Made by a program: the position numbers and the translations under genes. From assembly GCA_945877995.1 (NCBI GenBank), contig CAMDXD010000186.1:1-7602 (forward strand): 7,602 nt of DNA, given 5' to 3'. The notes under the pieces are model-generated. The model made no database searches. It had not been told where the DNA came from and was given only the letters and a program-made list of their open reading frames with translations. The first letter of the stretch is position 1. Every line of letters starts with the position of its first letter. Source of the stretch: Bordetella parapertussis (GTDB lineage: Bacteria > Pseudomonadota > Gammaproteobacteria > Burkholderiales > CAIKXV01). Below, piece after piece: positions 1 to 6,110 of this stretch.

Positions 1-720
1 TGCGGCCGCATCGAGCACGCCACGATCGCCATACAGTTCCGGCAGCCTGCGCAGCGCCTCCCGCCAAGGGGAAGCCACGACAGAGGTGAGCGCCCGGACT
101 TCAGGCACATCCTTGCCCTGCAGCGCAGCGAACAACGCGGACTCGAGCGCAGCATCGATGCCGGCGCGCGCGACCAGTGTACGGAAGACGGCCACGTGCC
201 CGAGGTCGAGGTGCACGTCGGGGACCCCTGCCAGCGACAGTGCACGCAGCATCAGCTGCTGCACCTCGATGTCGCTCTCGACCGACGGGTGGCCGAACAG
301 TTCCGCCCCCAACTGGAGCAGTTCGCGCCGGGCATTGTCTGTCGCCGGCCTCGCATGCAGCACGCTGCCGCAGTAGGCATAGCGGGCCACGCCTTCGCGC
401 TGGGCGAGGTACGCATCGATGCGGGCCACCTGGGGCGTGATGTCGGCGCGCACGCCCATCTGGCGCCCCGACAACTGGTCGACCAGCTTGAAGGTGCGCA
501 GGTCAAGGTCGACGCCGGTCCCCACGCGCAGCGAGTCGACGTACTCGAGCAGCGGCGGCATCACCACCTGGTAGCCGCGCGTGCGGAACAGCTCCAGCAG
601 GCGGCCGCGCAGCGACTCGACCCGCTGTGCTTCTGGCGGAAGAATGTCTTCGATATGGGCGGGCAGCTGCCAGTTGCGCATGGTCTGGATCGATGGGCGT
701 GACGGGACGATATCGGGCAT
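1..720 (-). CDS. hisZ: HisZ, ATP phosphoribosyltransferase regulatory subunit (3' end outside window)
   Basis: HisZ is the catalytically inactive histidyl-tRNA-synthetase paralogue that pairs with short-form HisG to make ATP phosphoribosyltransferase, the first enzyme of histidine synthesis, in the cytoplasm. The frame is open for 240 codons to the window edge, against a family length near 385, so about 60% is present. Class II synthetase-like landmarks are visible: MRNWQLPAHIEDILPPEA (14-31), a YxxVxPPLLEY-type strand (50-60), LRTFKLVDQLSGRQMGVRAD (74-93) with ITPQVAR after it, and the motif-2-like ELLQLGAELFG (133-143). The divergent, HisS-like but shortened pattern and the position next to hflC/yjeT favour HisZ over HisS. 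The start is uncertain. ATG at 718-720 gives the reading used here, but homologues I recall begin at the residue matching M14 (ATG at 679-681). Neither start has a good ribosome binding site, and the outer one is caught in a hairpin. It lies 41 bp after the DUF2065 gene. Confidence 0.9.
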   Translation of the reverse strand, partial: MPDIVPSRPSIQTMRNWQLPAHIEDILPPEAQRVESLRGRLLELFRTRGYQVVMPPLLEYVDSLRVGTGVDLDLRTFKLVDQLSGRQMGVRADITPQVARIDAYLAQREGVARYAYCGSVLHARPATDNARRELLQLGAELFGHPSVESDIEVQQLMLRALSLAGVPDVHLDLGHVAVFRTLVARAGIDAALESALFAALQGKDVPEVRALTSVVASPWREALRRLPELYGDRGVLDAAA

Positions 721-741
721 GCCTGCAGGATGCAGGCTGCC
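716..741 (-). promoter_or_regulatory. Hairpin enclosing the outer hisZ start codon
   Basis: On the transcript strand GGCA GCCTGCA, a TCC loop, then TGCAGGC, one bulged A and TGCC form an 11-bp stem. The bulged A is the first base of the ATG at 718-720, so that start codon sits inside the stem. No T-tract follows, so this is not an intrinsic terminator. It could mask the start or shape mRNA processing, or it may simply lie in the leader if translation begins at 681. The pairing is seen directly; any regulatory role is inference. Confidence 0.45.
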
Positions 742-761
742 ACGACGGCAAACCACCTATT

Positions 762-953
762 CTAATGGACCCAGTACAAGATCAGTACGCCAACCAGCAT
801 CGCGGTGAGGCCGACGAAGCGAAGCTGGTTGTCGGGCAGGGACACCAGCCGGGTGAAGGTCTCGCGCCACAGCCGCGGGGCGAGGAAGGGCAGCAGCCCT
901 TCCAGGACCAGCATCAGCGCGATCGCCAGCAGCAGTACCGTACCCGGTTCCAT
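762..953 (-). CDS. DUF2065 (YjeT-like) small inner-membrane protein
   Basis: A 63-residue protein of the DUF2065 family, of unknown function. Two hydrophobic helices are visible, about residues 4-25 (VLLLAIALMLVLEGLLPFL) and 45-61 (RFVGLTAMLVGVLILYW). They are joined by a short basic loop carrying the family signature LPDNQLRFVG (39-48), which matches E. coli YjeT (LPDN followed by RxxG). The expected topology is a helical hairpin in the inner membrane. It starts with ATG at 951-953, 32 bp after the hflC stop, with only a weak purine-rich upstream sequence. In E. coli the homologue also follows hflC, and the steady association with hflKC suggests a role near the FtsH-HflKC complex, but that is inference. 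Length and motif are normal for the family. Confidence 0.85.
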   Translation of the reverse strand: MEPGTVLLLAIALMLVLEGLLPFLAPRLWRETFTRLVSLPDNQLRFVGLTAMLVGVLILYWVH

Positions 954-985
954 GCCGGCTCAGCCGCCGCCAGCTGTCCGGCTCG

Positions 986-1864
986 TCATCTCTGGGGCGA
1001 ACCGGGCGAACGGAAGTAGCGGAAGAATTCCGAATTGGGCTCCAGGACGAACACGTTGTTCCGGCCAGCGAAGCTGCGCTTGTAGGCCTCGAGGCTCCGG
1101 TAGAACGCAAAGAACTCTGCATTGGCCTGGAACGCCGCGGTGTACAGCGCCGAGGCCTTCGCATCGCCCTCGCCGCGTATCCGCTCCGCGTCGCGGAAGG
1201 CCTCGGCGAGGATGATCTCGCGCTGCCGGTCGCCATCTGCGCGGATCTTCTCGCCCTCCGCCGCACCGGTCGACCGCAGCTCGTTCGCTACGCTCTTGCG
1301 CTCGGCCTCCATCCGGCGGTAGACCGATTCGCTGACCTCCTGCGTGTAGTCGACCCGCTTGATACGCACATCGACCACCTCGATACCGATCGCCCGGCCA
1401 TCCTTGTCGGCACGCTCGCGGACCAGTTCGGTGATCTTCTGGCGCTCGCCAGCGATGACATCATTGACCGTGCGCGACCCGAATTCAGACCGCAGCGCCG
1501 AGTTGATGGTCTGCGACAGGCGGTTCACCGCAGCCGCCTCGTTGCCCTGCACGGCGATGAAATACTGCCGGACGTCGACGATGCGCCATTTCACGAACGA
1601 ATCGACCAGCACGTTCTTCTTCTCGGACGTCTGGTAGCGCTCGGGCTCCGGTGCATCGATGGTCAGGATGCGCTTGTCGAAGTAGCGCACGGAATCGAGG
1701 ACCGGGATCTTGAACTTCAGCCCGGGCGATTCGACCACCTGCGCGATCGTTCCCAGGCGCAGCACGATGGCCGTCTGTCGCTGGTCGACGACGAACGCGC
1801 TCATGCTAAAGATAATCAGCAGGATCAGGATGCCCGCAAGGGCCAGGGATAGAGTCGGCTTCAT
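986..1864 (-). CDS. hflC: HflC, SPFH-family modulator of FtsH protease
   Basis: HflC with HflK forms the large periplasm-facing SPFH (band 7) assembly that encloses the membrane AAA protease FtsH and restrains its action on membrane proteins. The 292-residue product has an N-terminal membrane anchor (about 5-25), then the SPFH domain starting at FVVDQRQTAIVLRLG (24-38) with GLKFKIPVLDSV (48-59). The charged helical segment about 180-235 carries the family pattern MEAERKSVANELRSTGAAEG and GEGDAKAS. The conserved C-terminal block VFVLEPNSEFFRYF spans 271-284. Length is as expected. ATG at 1862-1864 overlaps the hflK stop as ATGA, with GGGAG (1873-1877) eight bases upstream, so translation is probably coupled to hflK. 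The last residues (RSPGSPQR) are a short, unconserved tail. Identification is secure. Confidence 0.97.
   Translation of the reverse strand: MKPTLSLALAGILILLIIFSMSAFVVDQRQTAIVLRLGTIAQVVESPGLKFKIPVLDSVRYFDKRILTIDAPEPERYQTSEKKNVLVDSFVKWRIVDVRQYFIAVQGNEAAAVNRLSQTINSALRSEFGSRTVNDVIAGERQKITELVRERADKDGRAIGIEVVDVRIKRVDYTQEVSESVYRRMEAERKSVANELRSTGAAEGEKIRADGDRQREIILAEAFRDAERIRGEGDAKASALYTAAFQANAEFFAFYRSLEAYKRSFAGRNNVFVLEPNSEFFRYFRSPGSPQR
1775..1794. repeat. 20-bp direct repeat, copy in hflC
   Basis: An exact 20-base match to 2065-2084, in the same orientation. On the coding strand it encodes VVDQRQ at residues 25-30 of HflC, just after the membrane anchor. Flanking bases differ on both sides. Confidence 0.9.
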
Positions 1865-3141
1865 TGACGCTGCTCCCTCTCGCGGCTGCGGAACGCATCA
1901 CGAGAGCGTGCGGTTTCGGGGGATGCTGCGGCCGGTTCGGTCGGAGCGGGCTTCGCCGCCGGCGCCGCTGGCGCCGCGACTGGATCGCCGGGGTTCACCG
2001 CCGGCGCAGTAGCACCGACCGAGGCGATCAGCTTGTCGAGCGGCAGGAACAGCAGGTTGCTGCCCTGTCGCTGGTCGACGACGACCTTGGTCGCATTGGT
2101 CATGACCACGTTCATCGCGTCGATGTAGAGACGGTCGCGGGTGACCCGGGGCGCACGGTTGTACTCTTCGACCACCAGCCGGAAGCGAGTCGCCTCGCCC
2201 TCGGCCGTGGCGACCACGCGCTGGCGGTAGCCTTCGGCCTCCTCGGCCAGGCGCGCTGCCGCGCCCCGAGCCCTGGGAATCACGTCGTTGGCATAAGCCT
2301 CGCCTTCACTCTTCTGACGCTCGCGATCCTGCCCGGCACGCACCGCATCGTCGAACGCGGCCTGCACCTGCTCTGGCGGCTGCGCCGACTGCATGGTCAC
2401 GTTGCTGATCAGGATGCCCAGGTTGTAGCGGTCAAGGAGACTCTGCATCACCTTCAGCACGTCGGCCTGCACCCCACCGCGGTCTTCGTAGAGCACGGAA
2501 TCCATCCGGCGCACGCCGACGACCTGGCGGACTGCGGTCTCGGCCGCCTGCAGCACCGACTCGTCGGGGTTGCGTACGTTGAGCAGGAAATCGCGGCCGG
2601 AGGAAAGCGTGTACTGCACGGCGAACTGGACGTCGACGATGTTTTCGTCGTCGGTGAGCATCAGTGACTCGCGCAACACCTTGTTGCGCGGATTGTTGCG
2701 ATAGCCGATTTCGACGGTACGCACGCCAGACACGTTCACCACTTCGGCGCGTTCGATCGGCCAGGGCAGGTGCCAGCGCGGCCCCGGGTTCGTCTCTTCG
2801 ACGAACTTGCCGAAGCGCAACACGACGCCACGCTCGGCCGGCGCCACGATGTAGACCCCGCTGGCGATCCAGCCGAGGAGCACGATCGCGCCGACCAGCA
2901 GCCCGCCATTGCGCCATTGCCCGGGCGAAAGGCCGCCGCCTCCGAAGCCACCGCCGCCGGGGCCGCCACCGACTTCGCGCGGTCCCTGCTTGCGGTTGCC
3001 GAGCATGTCGTTGAGCTTGCGATTGAAACGCCGCCAGAGTTCGTCGAGGTCAGGCGGCCCCTGGTTGTTGCCGCCACCCCCACCACCCCCGCCGCCGCTT
3101 CCGCCGCCGCGCTTTCCCCACTGGTTGTCGTTCAAACCCAT
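1861..3141 (-). CDS. hflK: HflK, SPFH-family modulator of FtsH protease
   Basis: HflK is the partner of HflC in the membrane complex around FtsH. The 426-residue product begins MGLNDNQWGKRGGG, a family-typical N-terminus. A Gly tract spans about 12-24, then the cytoplasmic segment NNQGPPDLDELWRRFNRKLND (25-45), a second Gly tract (58-70), one transmembrane helix (about 79-100) and the SPFH domain from APAERGVVLRFGK (100-112) to about 280. A long helical region (about 270-330) and the conserved LLFLPLDKLI (363-372) follow, then an Ala/Pro-rich tail (about 375-410) and an Arg-rich end. An in-frame ATG 51 bases upstream would add 17 residues (RRRHRRR-rich) but lies inside hflX. I chose the ATG at 3139-3141 because it matches the family start and has GGGAG and AGG just upstream. 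It begins 2 bp after the hflX stop and overlaps hflC. Confidence 0.96.
   Translation of the reverse strand: MGLNDNQWGKRGGGSGGGGGGGGGNNQGPPDLDELWRRFNRKLNDMLGNRKQGPREVGGGPGGGGFGGGGLSPGQWRNGGLLVGAIVLLGWIASGVYIVAPAERGVVLRFGKFVEETNPGPRWHLPWPIERAEVVNVSGVRTVEIGYRNNPRNKVLRESLMLTDDENIVDVQFAVQYTLSSGRDFLLNVRNPDESVLQAAETAVRQVVGVRRMDSVLYEDRGGVQADVLKVMQSLLDRYNLGILISNVTMQSAQPPEQVQAAFDDAVRAGQDRERQKSEGEAYANDVIPRARGAAARLAEEAEGYRQRVVATAEGEATRFRLVVEEYNRAPRVTRDRLYIDAMNVVMTNATKVVVDQRQGSNLLFLPLDKLIASVGATAPAVNPGDPVAAPAAPAAKPAPTEPAAASPETARSRDAFRSREREQRQ
2065..2084. repeat. 20-bp direct repeat, copy in hflK
   Basis: An exact match to 1775-1794, read in the same codon phase as VVDQRQ, here at about residues 354-359 of HflK, just before the conserved SNLLFLPLDKLI block. 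Confidence 0.9.
3070..3108 (-). repeat. Poly-glycine tract in hflK with clustered G runs
   Basis: Codons for residues about 12-24 of HflK (GGGSGGGGGGGGG) are nearly all GGN, giving two five-G runs on the coding strand (3077-3081 and 3086-3090) amid several GG runs. A second Gly tract lies at 2932-2970 (residues 58-70). Gly-rich N-termini are common in HflK. Confidence 0.85.
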
Positions 3142-3143
3142 CG

Positions 3144-4376
3144 TTACCTGCTCCCGGCGCCTGTGGCGGCGCCTCCCGGACCACTGGTCCACGTTTCCGC
3201 ATCGACGATCACCGGGGCGGGCAGCAGTGCCAGCCCGTTCATCGGCGCGTCGCCTCTCTCATCCGGTTCGAAGGCCGGATCACGTTCAGCACGATCGAAG
3301 AAATCATCCAGCGCCACCCGCAACAGTTCGACGCCTGCGCCGGTGAGTGCCGACAGTGAGACACTGGTCAGCCCGCCAAGTTCATCGTGTACCACCTTCG
3401 GATCGATCGATACCTGATCGATCTTGTTGTACACCAGGATCTGCGGAACGCGGTCGGCGTCGATCTCGGCCAGCACGCGGTTCACTTCGCGCACCTGGCG
3501 ATCGCGGTCGTTGCTGGCAAAGTCGACCACATGCAGCAGCAAGTCGGCCTGCGCGGTCTCGGTCAACGTCGCCCGGAACGCCGCCACCAGTTCGTGCGGC
3601 AGGTCGCGGATGAATCCCACCGTGTCGGACAGCACGATATTGCGCCCTGCCGGCGAAAACATCCGCCGGCTGGTCGTGTCGAGCGTGGCAAACAACTGGT
3701 CAGCCGCATAGGTCCCGGCGTGGGTCAGCGCATTGAAGAGCGTCGACTTGCCCGCGTTGGTGTACCCGACCAGCGACACCGACAGCGCGGCACCGCGCGC
3801 GCGCGCGCGACGCTGCGTGGAGCGCTGACGTTCGACCTTGTGCAGCTTTTCCTTCAGGACCTTCACGCGCTTGCCAAGCAGCCGACGGTCGGTCTCGAGC
3901 TGGGTCTCACCCGGCCCGCGCAGGCCGATGCCGCCCTTCTGCCGTTCCAGGTGCGTCCAGCCGCGCACCAGCCGTGTAGCGAGGTGGTCGAGCTGCGCCA
4001 GTTCGACCTGCAGCTTCCCTTCATGGCTGCGCGCGCGCTGCGCGAAAATGTCGAGGATCAGCGTGGTGCGATCGACCACGCGGCAACCGAGTGCACGCTC
4101 GAGGTTGCGCTCCTGGGCCGGAGACAGATCGTTGTTGAAGATCACCACCGATGCATCGAGCTCGGATCGCAGCGCGGCAATCTCCATGACCTTGCCCGAT
4201 CCGGCATAGGTGGACGGATCGATCCGATTGCGGCTGCCGCCGACCACGCCGGCCACCTCCAGCGCAGCCGATGCCGCGAGTTCGCGCAGTTCCGCGAGGC
4301 TCTCGTCGTAGTCGCGCTCGGAGGACCCCAACGCGACCAGTAGCGCGCGGCTGCCCGTATCTGGCCGTTCGAACAT
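3144..4376 (-). CDS. hflX: HflX, ribosome-associated GTPase
   Basis: HflX is an OBG-HflX superfamily GTPase that binds the 50S subunit and splits stalled ribosomes, notably after heat stress. The 410-residue product has the HflX N-terminal domain (about 10-135), with TYAGSGKVMEI (56-66), DLSPAQERNLE (83-93) and the DRTTLILDIFAQRA segment (102-115). A basic helical linker follows with the signature GGIGLRGPGETQLE (148-161). The G domain shows G1 GYTNAGKS (204-211), FATLDTT (229-235), G3 DTVGF (251-255), G4 NKID (317-320) and G5 SAL (342-344), all intact. After about residue 360 comes a roughly 50-residue acidic, then Gly/Ala-rich tail in which I cannot see the C-terminal domain of the E. coli protein. 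ATG at 4374-4376 is the first possible start after an upstream in-frame stop; its ribosome binding site is weak. It follows hfq by 39 bp. Confidence 0.96.
   Translation of the reverse strand: MFERPDTGSRALLVALGSSERDYDESLAELRELAASAALEVAGVVGGSRNRIDPSTYAGSGKVMEIAALRSELDASVVIFNNDLSPAQERNLERALGCRVVDRTTLILDIFAQRARSHEGKLQVELAQLDHLATRLVRGWTHLERQKGGIGLRGPGETQLETDRRLLGKRVKVLKEKLHKVERQRSTQRRARARGAALSVSLVGYTNAGKSTLFNALTHAGTYAADQLFATLDTTSRRMFSPAGRNIVLSDTVGFIRDLPHELVAAFRATLTETAQADLLLHVVDFASNDRDRQVREVNRVLAEIDADRVPQILVYNKIDQVSIDPKVVHDELGGLTSVSLSALTGAGVELLRVALDDFFDRAERDPAFEPDERGDAPMNGLALLPAPVIVDAETWTSGPGGAATGAGSR
3147..3155 (-). promoter_or_regulatory. hflK ribosome binding site that fixes the start
   Basis: Upstream of the ATG at 3139-3141 the transcript reads GGGAGCAGG, then TAACG. 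GGGAG ends nine bases and AGG five bases before the start codon. The hflX stop (TAA, 3144-3146) lies between this site and the ATG, so hflX ribosomes terminate almost on the hflK start. This supports the start at 3141 over the one at 3192. Confidence 0.7.
3794..3809. repeat. (CG)8 dinucleotide repeat inside hflX
   Basis: Eight uninterrupted CG units (16 bp) encode the RARAR part of the basic linker just before the HflX G domain. The protein motif fits the family; the perfect alternating tract at DNA level is the notable part. Confidence 0.9.
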
Positions 4377-4415
4377 CCGTCGGCTATCGGATCATCGGAT
4401 TACGCAATGCCGGGC

Positions 4416-4655
4416 TCAGCTGTCCGCCGGCGGATCGTACTGGATGCTGACCGCGCGGGCGGGCACCACCGTGGAGATGGCGTGCTTGTAGACCATCTGC
4501 GTGACCGTGTTCTTGAGCAGCACGACGTACTGGTCAAATGATTCGATCTGGCCCTGCAACTTGATGCCGTTCACCAGGTAGATCGACACTGGCACATGCT
4601 CCTTGCGGAGCGTGTTCAGGAAGGGATCCTGCAGCAGTTGACCTTTAGCGCTCAC
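4416..4655 (-). CDS. hfq: Hfq, RNA chaperone
   Basis: Hfq is the hexameric Sm-like ring that anneals small regulatory RNAs to mRNAs and affects RNA stability. The 79-residue product carries the Sm1 motif (about 21-52: VPVSIYLVNGIKLQG and IESFDQYVVLLKN) and the Sm2 motif with YKHAIST (56-62). Predicted proximal-face U-binding residues Q9, F40, K57 and H58 are present. The rim region reads RKEH (17-20) where E. coli has RRER. The C-terminal tail after the core is only about 13 residues, shorter than in E. coli (102 aa total). The start codon is GTG (4653-4655), supported by a good ribosome binding site and by alignment of SAKGQLLQDPFLN to the usual Hfq N-terminus. It lies 98 bp after der, the largest gap here, so it may have its own promoter. 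Confidence 0.98.
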   Translation of the reverse strand: MSAKGQLLQDPFLNTLRKEHVPVSIYLVNGIKLQGQIESFDQYVVLLKNTVTQMVYKHAISTVVPARAVSIQYDPPADS

Positions 4656-4663
4656 GTGGCACT

Positions 4664-4668
4664 ACCTC
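4664..4668 (-). promoter_or_regulatory. hfq ribosome binding site before a GTG start
   Basis: GAGGT lies eight bases before the GTG at 4653-4655. No in-frame ATG lies nearby that would keep the conserved SAKGQLLQDP N-terminus, so this site supports GTG as the true initiator. Confidence 0.7.
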
Positions 4669-4679
4669 GCTTATTCTTG

Positions 4680-4710
4680 ATAAAACACTGTACTGGATTT
4701 TCCGGACCAA
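4680..4710 (-). promoter_or_regulatory. Candidate sigma-70-type promoter for hfq
   Basis: The 98-bp der-hfq gap holds an AT-rich patch (about 4671-4700) that stands out from the GC-rich surroundings. On the minus strand TTGGTC (4705-4710) could be a -35 element and TTTTAT (4680-4685) a -10 element, but the 19-bp spacer is long. The match is only partial and the -10 register is ambiguous. The rest of the gap shows no terminator and no second gene. Treat this as a candidate only. Confidence 0.3.
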
Positions 4711-4753
4711 AGCCACCTGTTGCGGCGCAGCACACGCATGTCCACCCTGCCCA

Positions 4754-6106
4754 TCACTTGGGCGTGCGCGGCCTGCCCTCGTAAGGGTTCGTGCCACTCT
4801 TGAACTGGATACGCAGCGGCGTTCCTTCGAGCTTGAACGTCGTGCGAAACATGTGTTCCAGGTAGCGCCGGTAGCTTGCCGGCACCGCATCGAGCGTATT
4901 GCCGTGAATGACCACGATCGGCGGATTCATGCCGCCCTGGTGTGCATAGCGCAGCTTCGGACGGGAGAATCCGGAGCGCGGCGGAGTCTGCTTCTCGATC
5001 GCGGCGAGCAGCGCACGCGTGAGCTTTGGCGTCGGCAGCCGGAGCATCGCCGCGCGAAATGCGGCATCGACCGCCGGCAGGAGCGCATTGAGCCCGGTGC
5101 CCCGCCTGGCCGAAACGTACAGCGTACGGGCGAACGACAGGAAGCCCAGGCGCCGCTCGATGTCGTCTTTCACGCGGTCGCGCGCCTCGGCGGGCAGCCC
5201 GTCCCACTTGTTCACGACAACGACCAGCGCACGGCCGGCTTCCAGGATGTAGCCGGCGATGTGAGCGTCCTGGTCGCTGACCGAATCGCACGCATCGAGC
5301 ACCAGCACGGCTACGTTGCAGTCGTCGATCGCCTTCAGGGTCTTGATGACCGAGAACTTCTCGATCGCCTCGTCCACCCGCGCGCGCCGGCGCATGCCGG
5401 CGGTATCCACCAGCGTGTAGCGCTTGCCCCCGCGCTCGAAGTCGGCCGGAATACTGTCGCGCGTGGTACCCGGCAGGTCGAACACGAGCATCCGTTCCTC
5501 GCCGAGCAGGGCGTTGGCAAGCGTCGACTTTCCCACGTTCGGCCGACCGACGATCGCAATGCGCGGCGCCTGCGGCGCTTCCGGTTCGGACGAGAGCGGC
5601 TCCGGCTCATCCTCCGCGAAACGCGCCAGCACGTCGGCCAGCAGGTCACCGACGCCCTCGCCGTGTGCCGACGAGAGTGTCCATGGCGTACCCATGCCGA
5701 GCGAATGGAAATCCGCGCCGGCAATCGCGTCCTGGATGCCCTCGGCCTTGTTCACCGCCAGCCACACCGGGCGCCCGGTCACCCGCAGCCGTGCGGCAAT
5801 CTCACGATCCAGCGGCGTCAGCCCGGTACGGTAATCGACCAGGAACAGGATCGCGTCGGCCTCGTCGATCGCCTGCTCGGTCTGCCGCGCCATCTCGCGC
5901 ACGATGCCCTCGCGCACGACCGGCTCGAAGCCGCCGGTATCGACCACCAGGAACTGCCGCCCGCTGAACGAGCCGCGACCATAGTGCCTGTCACGGGTCA
6001 GGCCGGGGAAATCGGCCACCAGCGCATCGCGCGACTGCGTGAGCCGGTTGAACAGCGTGGACTTTCCAACATTGGGGCGGCCGACCAGGACCAGGGTAGG
6101 TTGCAT
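4754..6106 (-). CDS. der: Der (EngA), tandem-domain ribosome assembly GTPase
   Basis: Der is an essential GTPase with two G domains that acts in late 50S subunit assembly. The 450-residue product contains GD1 with G1 GRPNVGKS (9-16), G3 DTGG (56-59) and G4 NKAEG (119-123). An acidic linker (about 165-178) follows, then GD2 with G1 GRPNVGKS (187-194), DLPGTTRD (210-217), G3 DTAG (234-237), G4 NKWD (299-302) and SAR (332-334). The C-terminal KH-like domain (about 355-440) ends in FKSGTNPYEGRPRTPK. Length is normal. An in-frame ATG at 6143-6145 would add 13 residues overlapping bamB. I chose the ATG at 6104-6106 because MQPTLVLVGRPNVGKS matches the family N-terminus and begins 4 bp after the bamB stop. 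The ribosome binding site there is weak, so coupling to bamB is likely. GD1 has Glu where NKxD has Asp. Confidence 0.97.
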   Translation of the reverse strand: MQPTLVLVGRPNVGKSTLFNRLTQSRDALVADFPGLTRDRHYGRGSFSGRQFLVVDTGGFEPVVREGIVREMARQTEQAIDEADAILFLVDYRTGLTPLDREIAARLRVTGRPVWLAVNKAEGIQDAIAGADFHSLGMGTPWTLSSAHGEGVGDLLADVLARFAEDEPEPLSSEPEAPQAPRIAIVGRPNVGKSTLANALLGEERMLVFDLPGTTRDSIPADFERGGKRYTLVDTAGMRRRARVDEAIEKFSVIKTLKAIDDCNVAVLVLDACDSVSDQDAHIAGYILEAGRALVVVVNKWDGLPAEARDRVKDDIERRLGFLSFARTLYVSARRGTGLNALLPAVDAAFRAAMLRLPTPKLTRALLAAIEKQTPPRSGFSRPKLRYAHQGGMNPPIVVIHGNTLDAVPASYRRYLEHMFRTTFKLEGTPLRIQFKSGTNPYEGRPRTPK

Positions 6107-6110
6107 CGGG

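Noticed and set aside
3142..3192. Upstream ATG giving HflK 17 extra residues
   Set aside because: The extension is an Arg-rich out-of-frame reading of the hflX 3' end. The family start and ribosome binding site point to 3141.
3387..4343. A 318-codon plus-strand open frame opposite hflX, and a similar 267-codon one at 1864-2667 opposite hflK
   Set aside because: Both mirror the codon bias of the genes beneath them, have no family-like motifs and have no intergenic space of their own.
4377..4400. Short direct repeat (ATCGGATC, ATCGGATT) in the hfq-hflX spacer as a possible operator
   Set aside because: The units are only 8 bp, imperfect, and there is no conserved-site knowledge to support them. 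It could easily be chance.
4721..4738. TGCG/CGCA pairing in the der-hfq gap as a terminator
   Set aside because: The outer arms are 4 bp with a long unpaired centre and no T-tract follows on the transcript strand.
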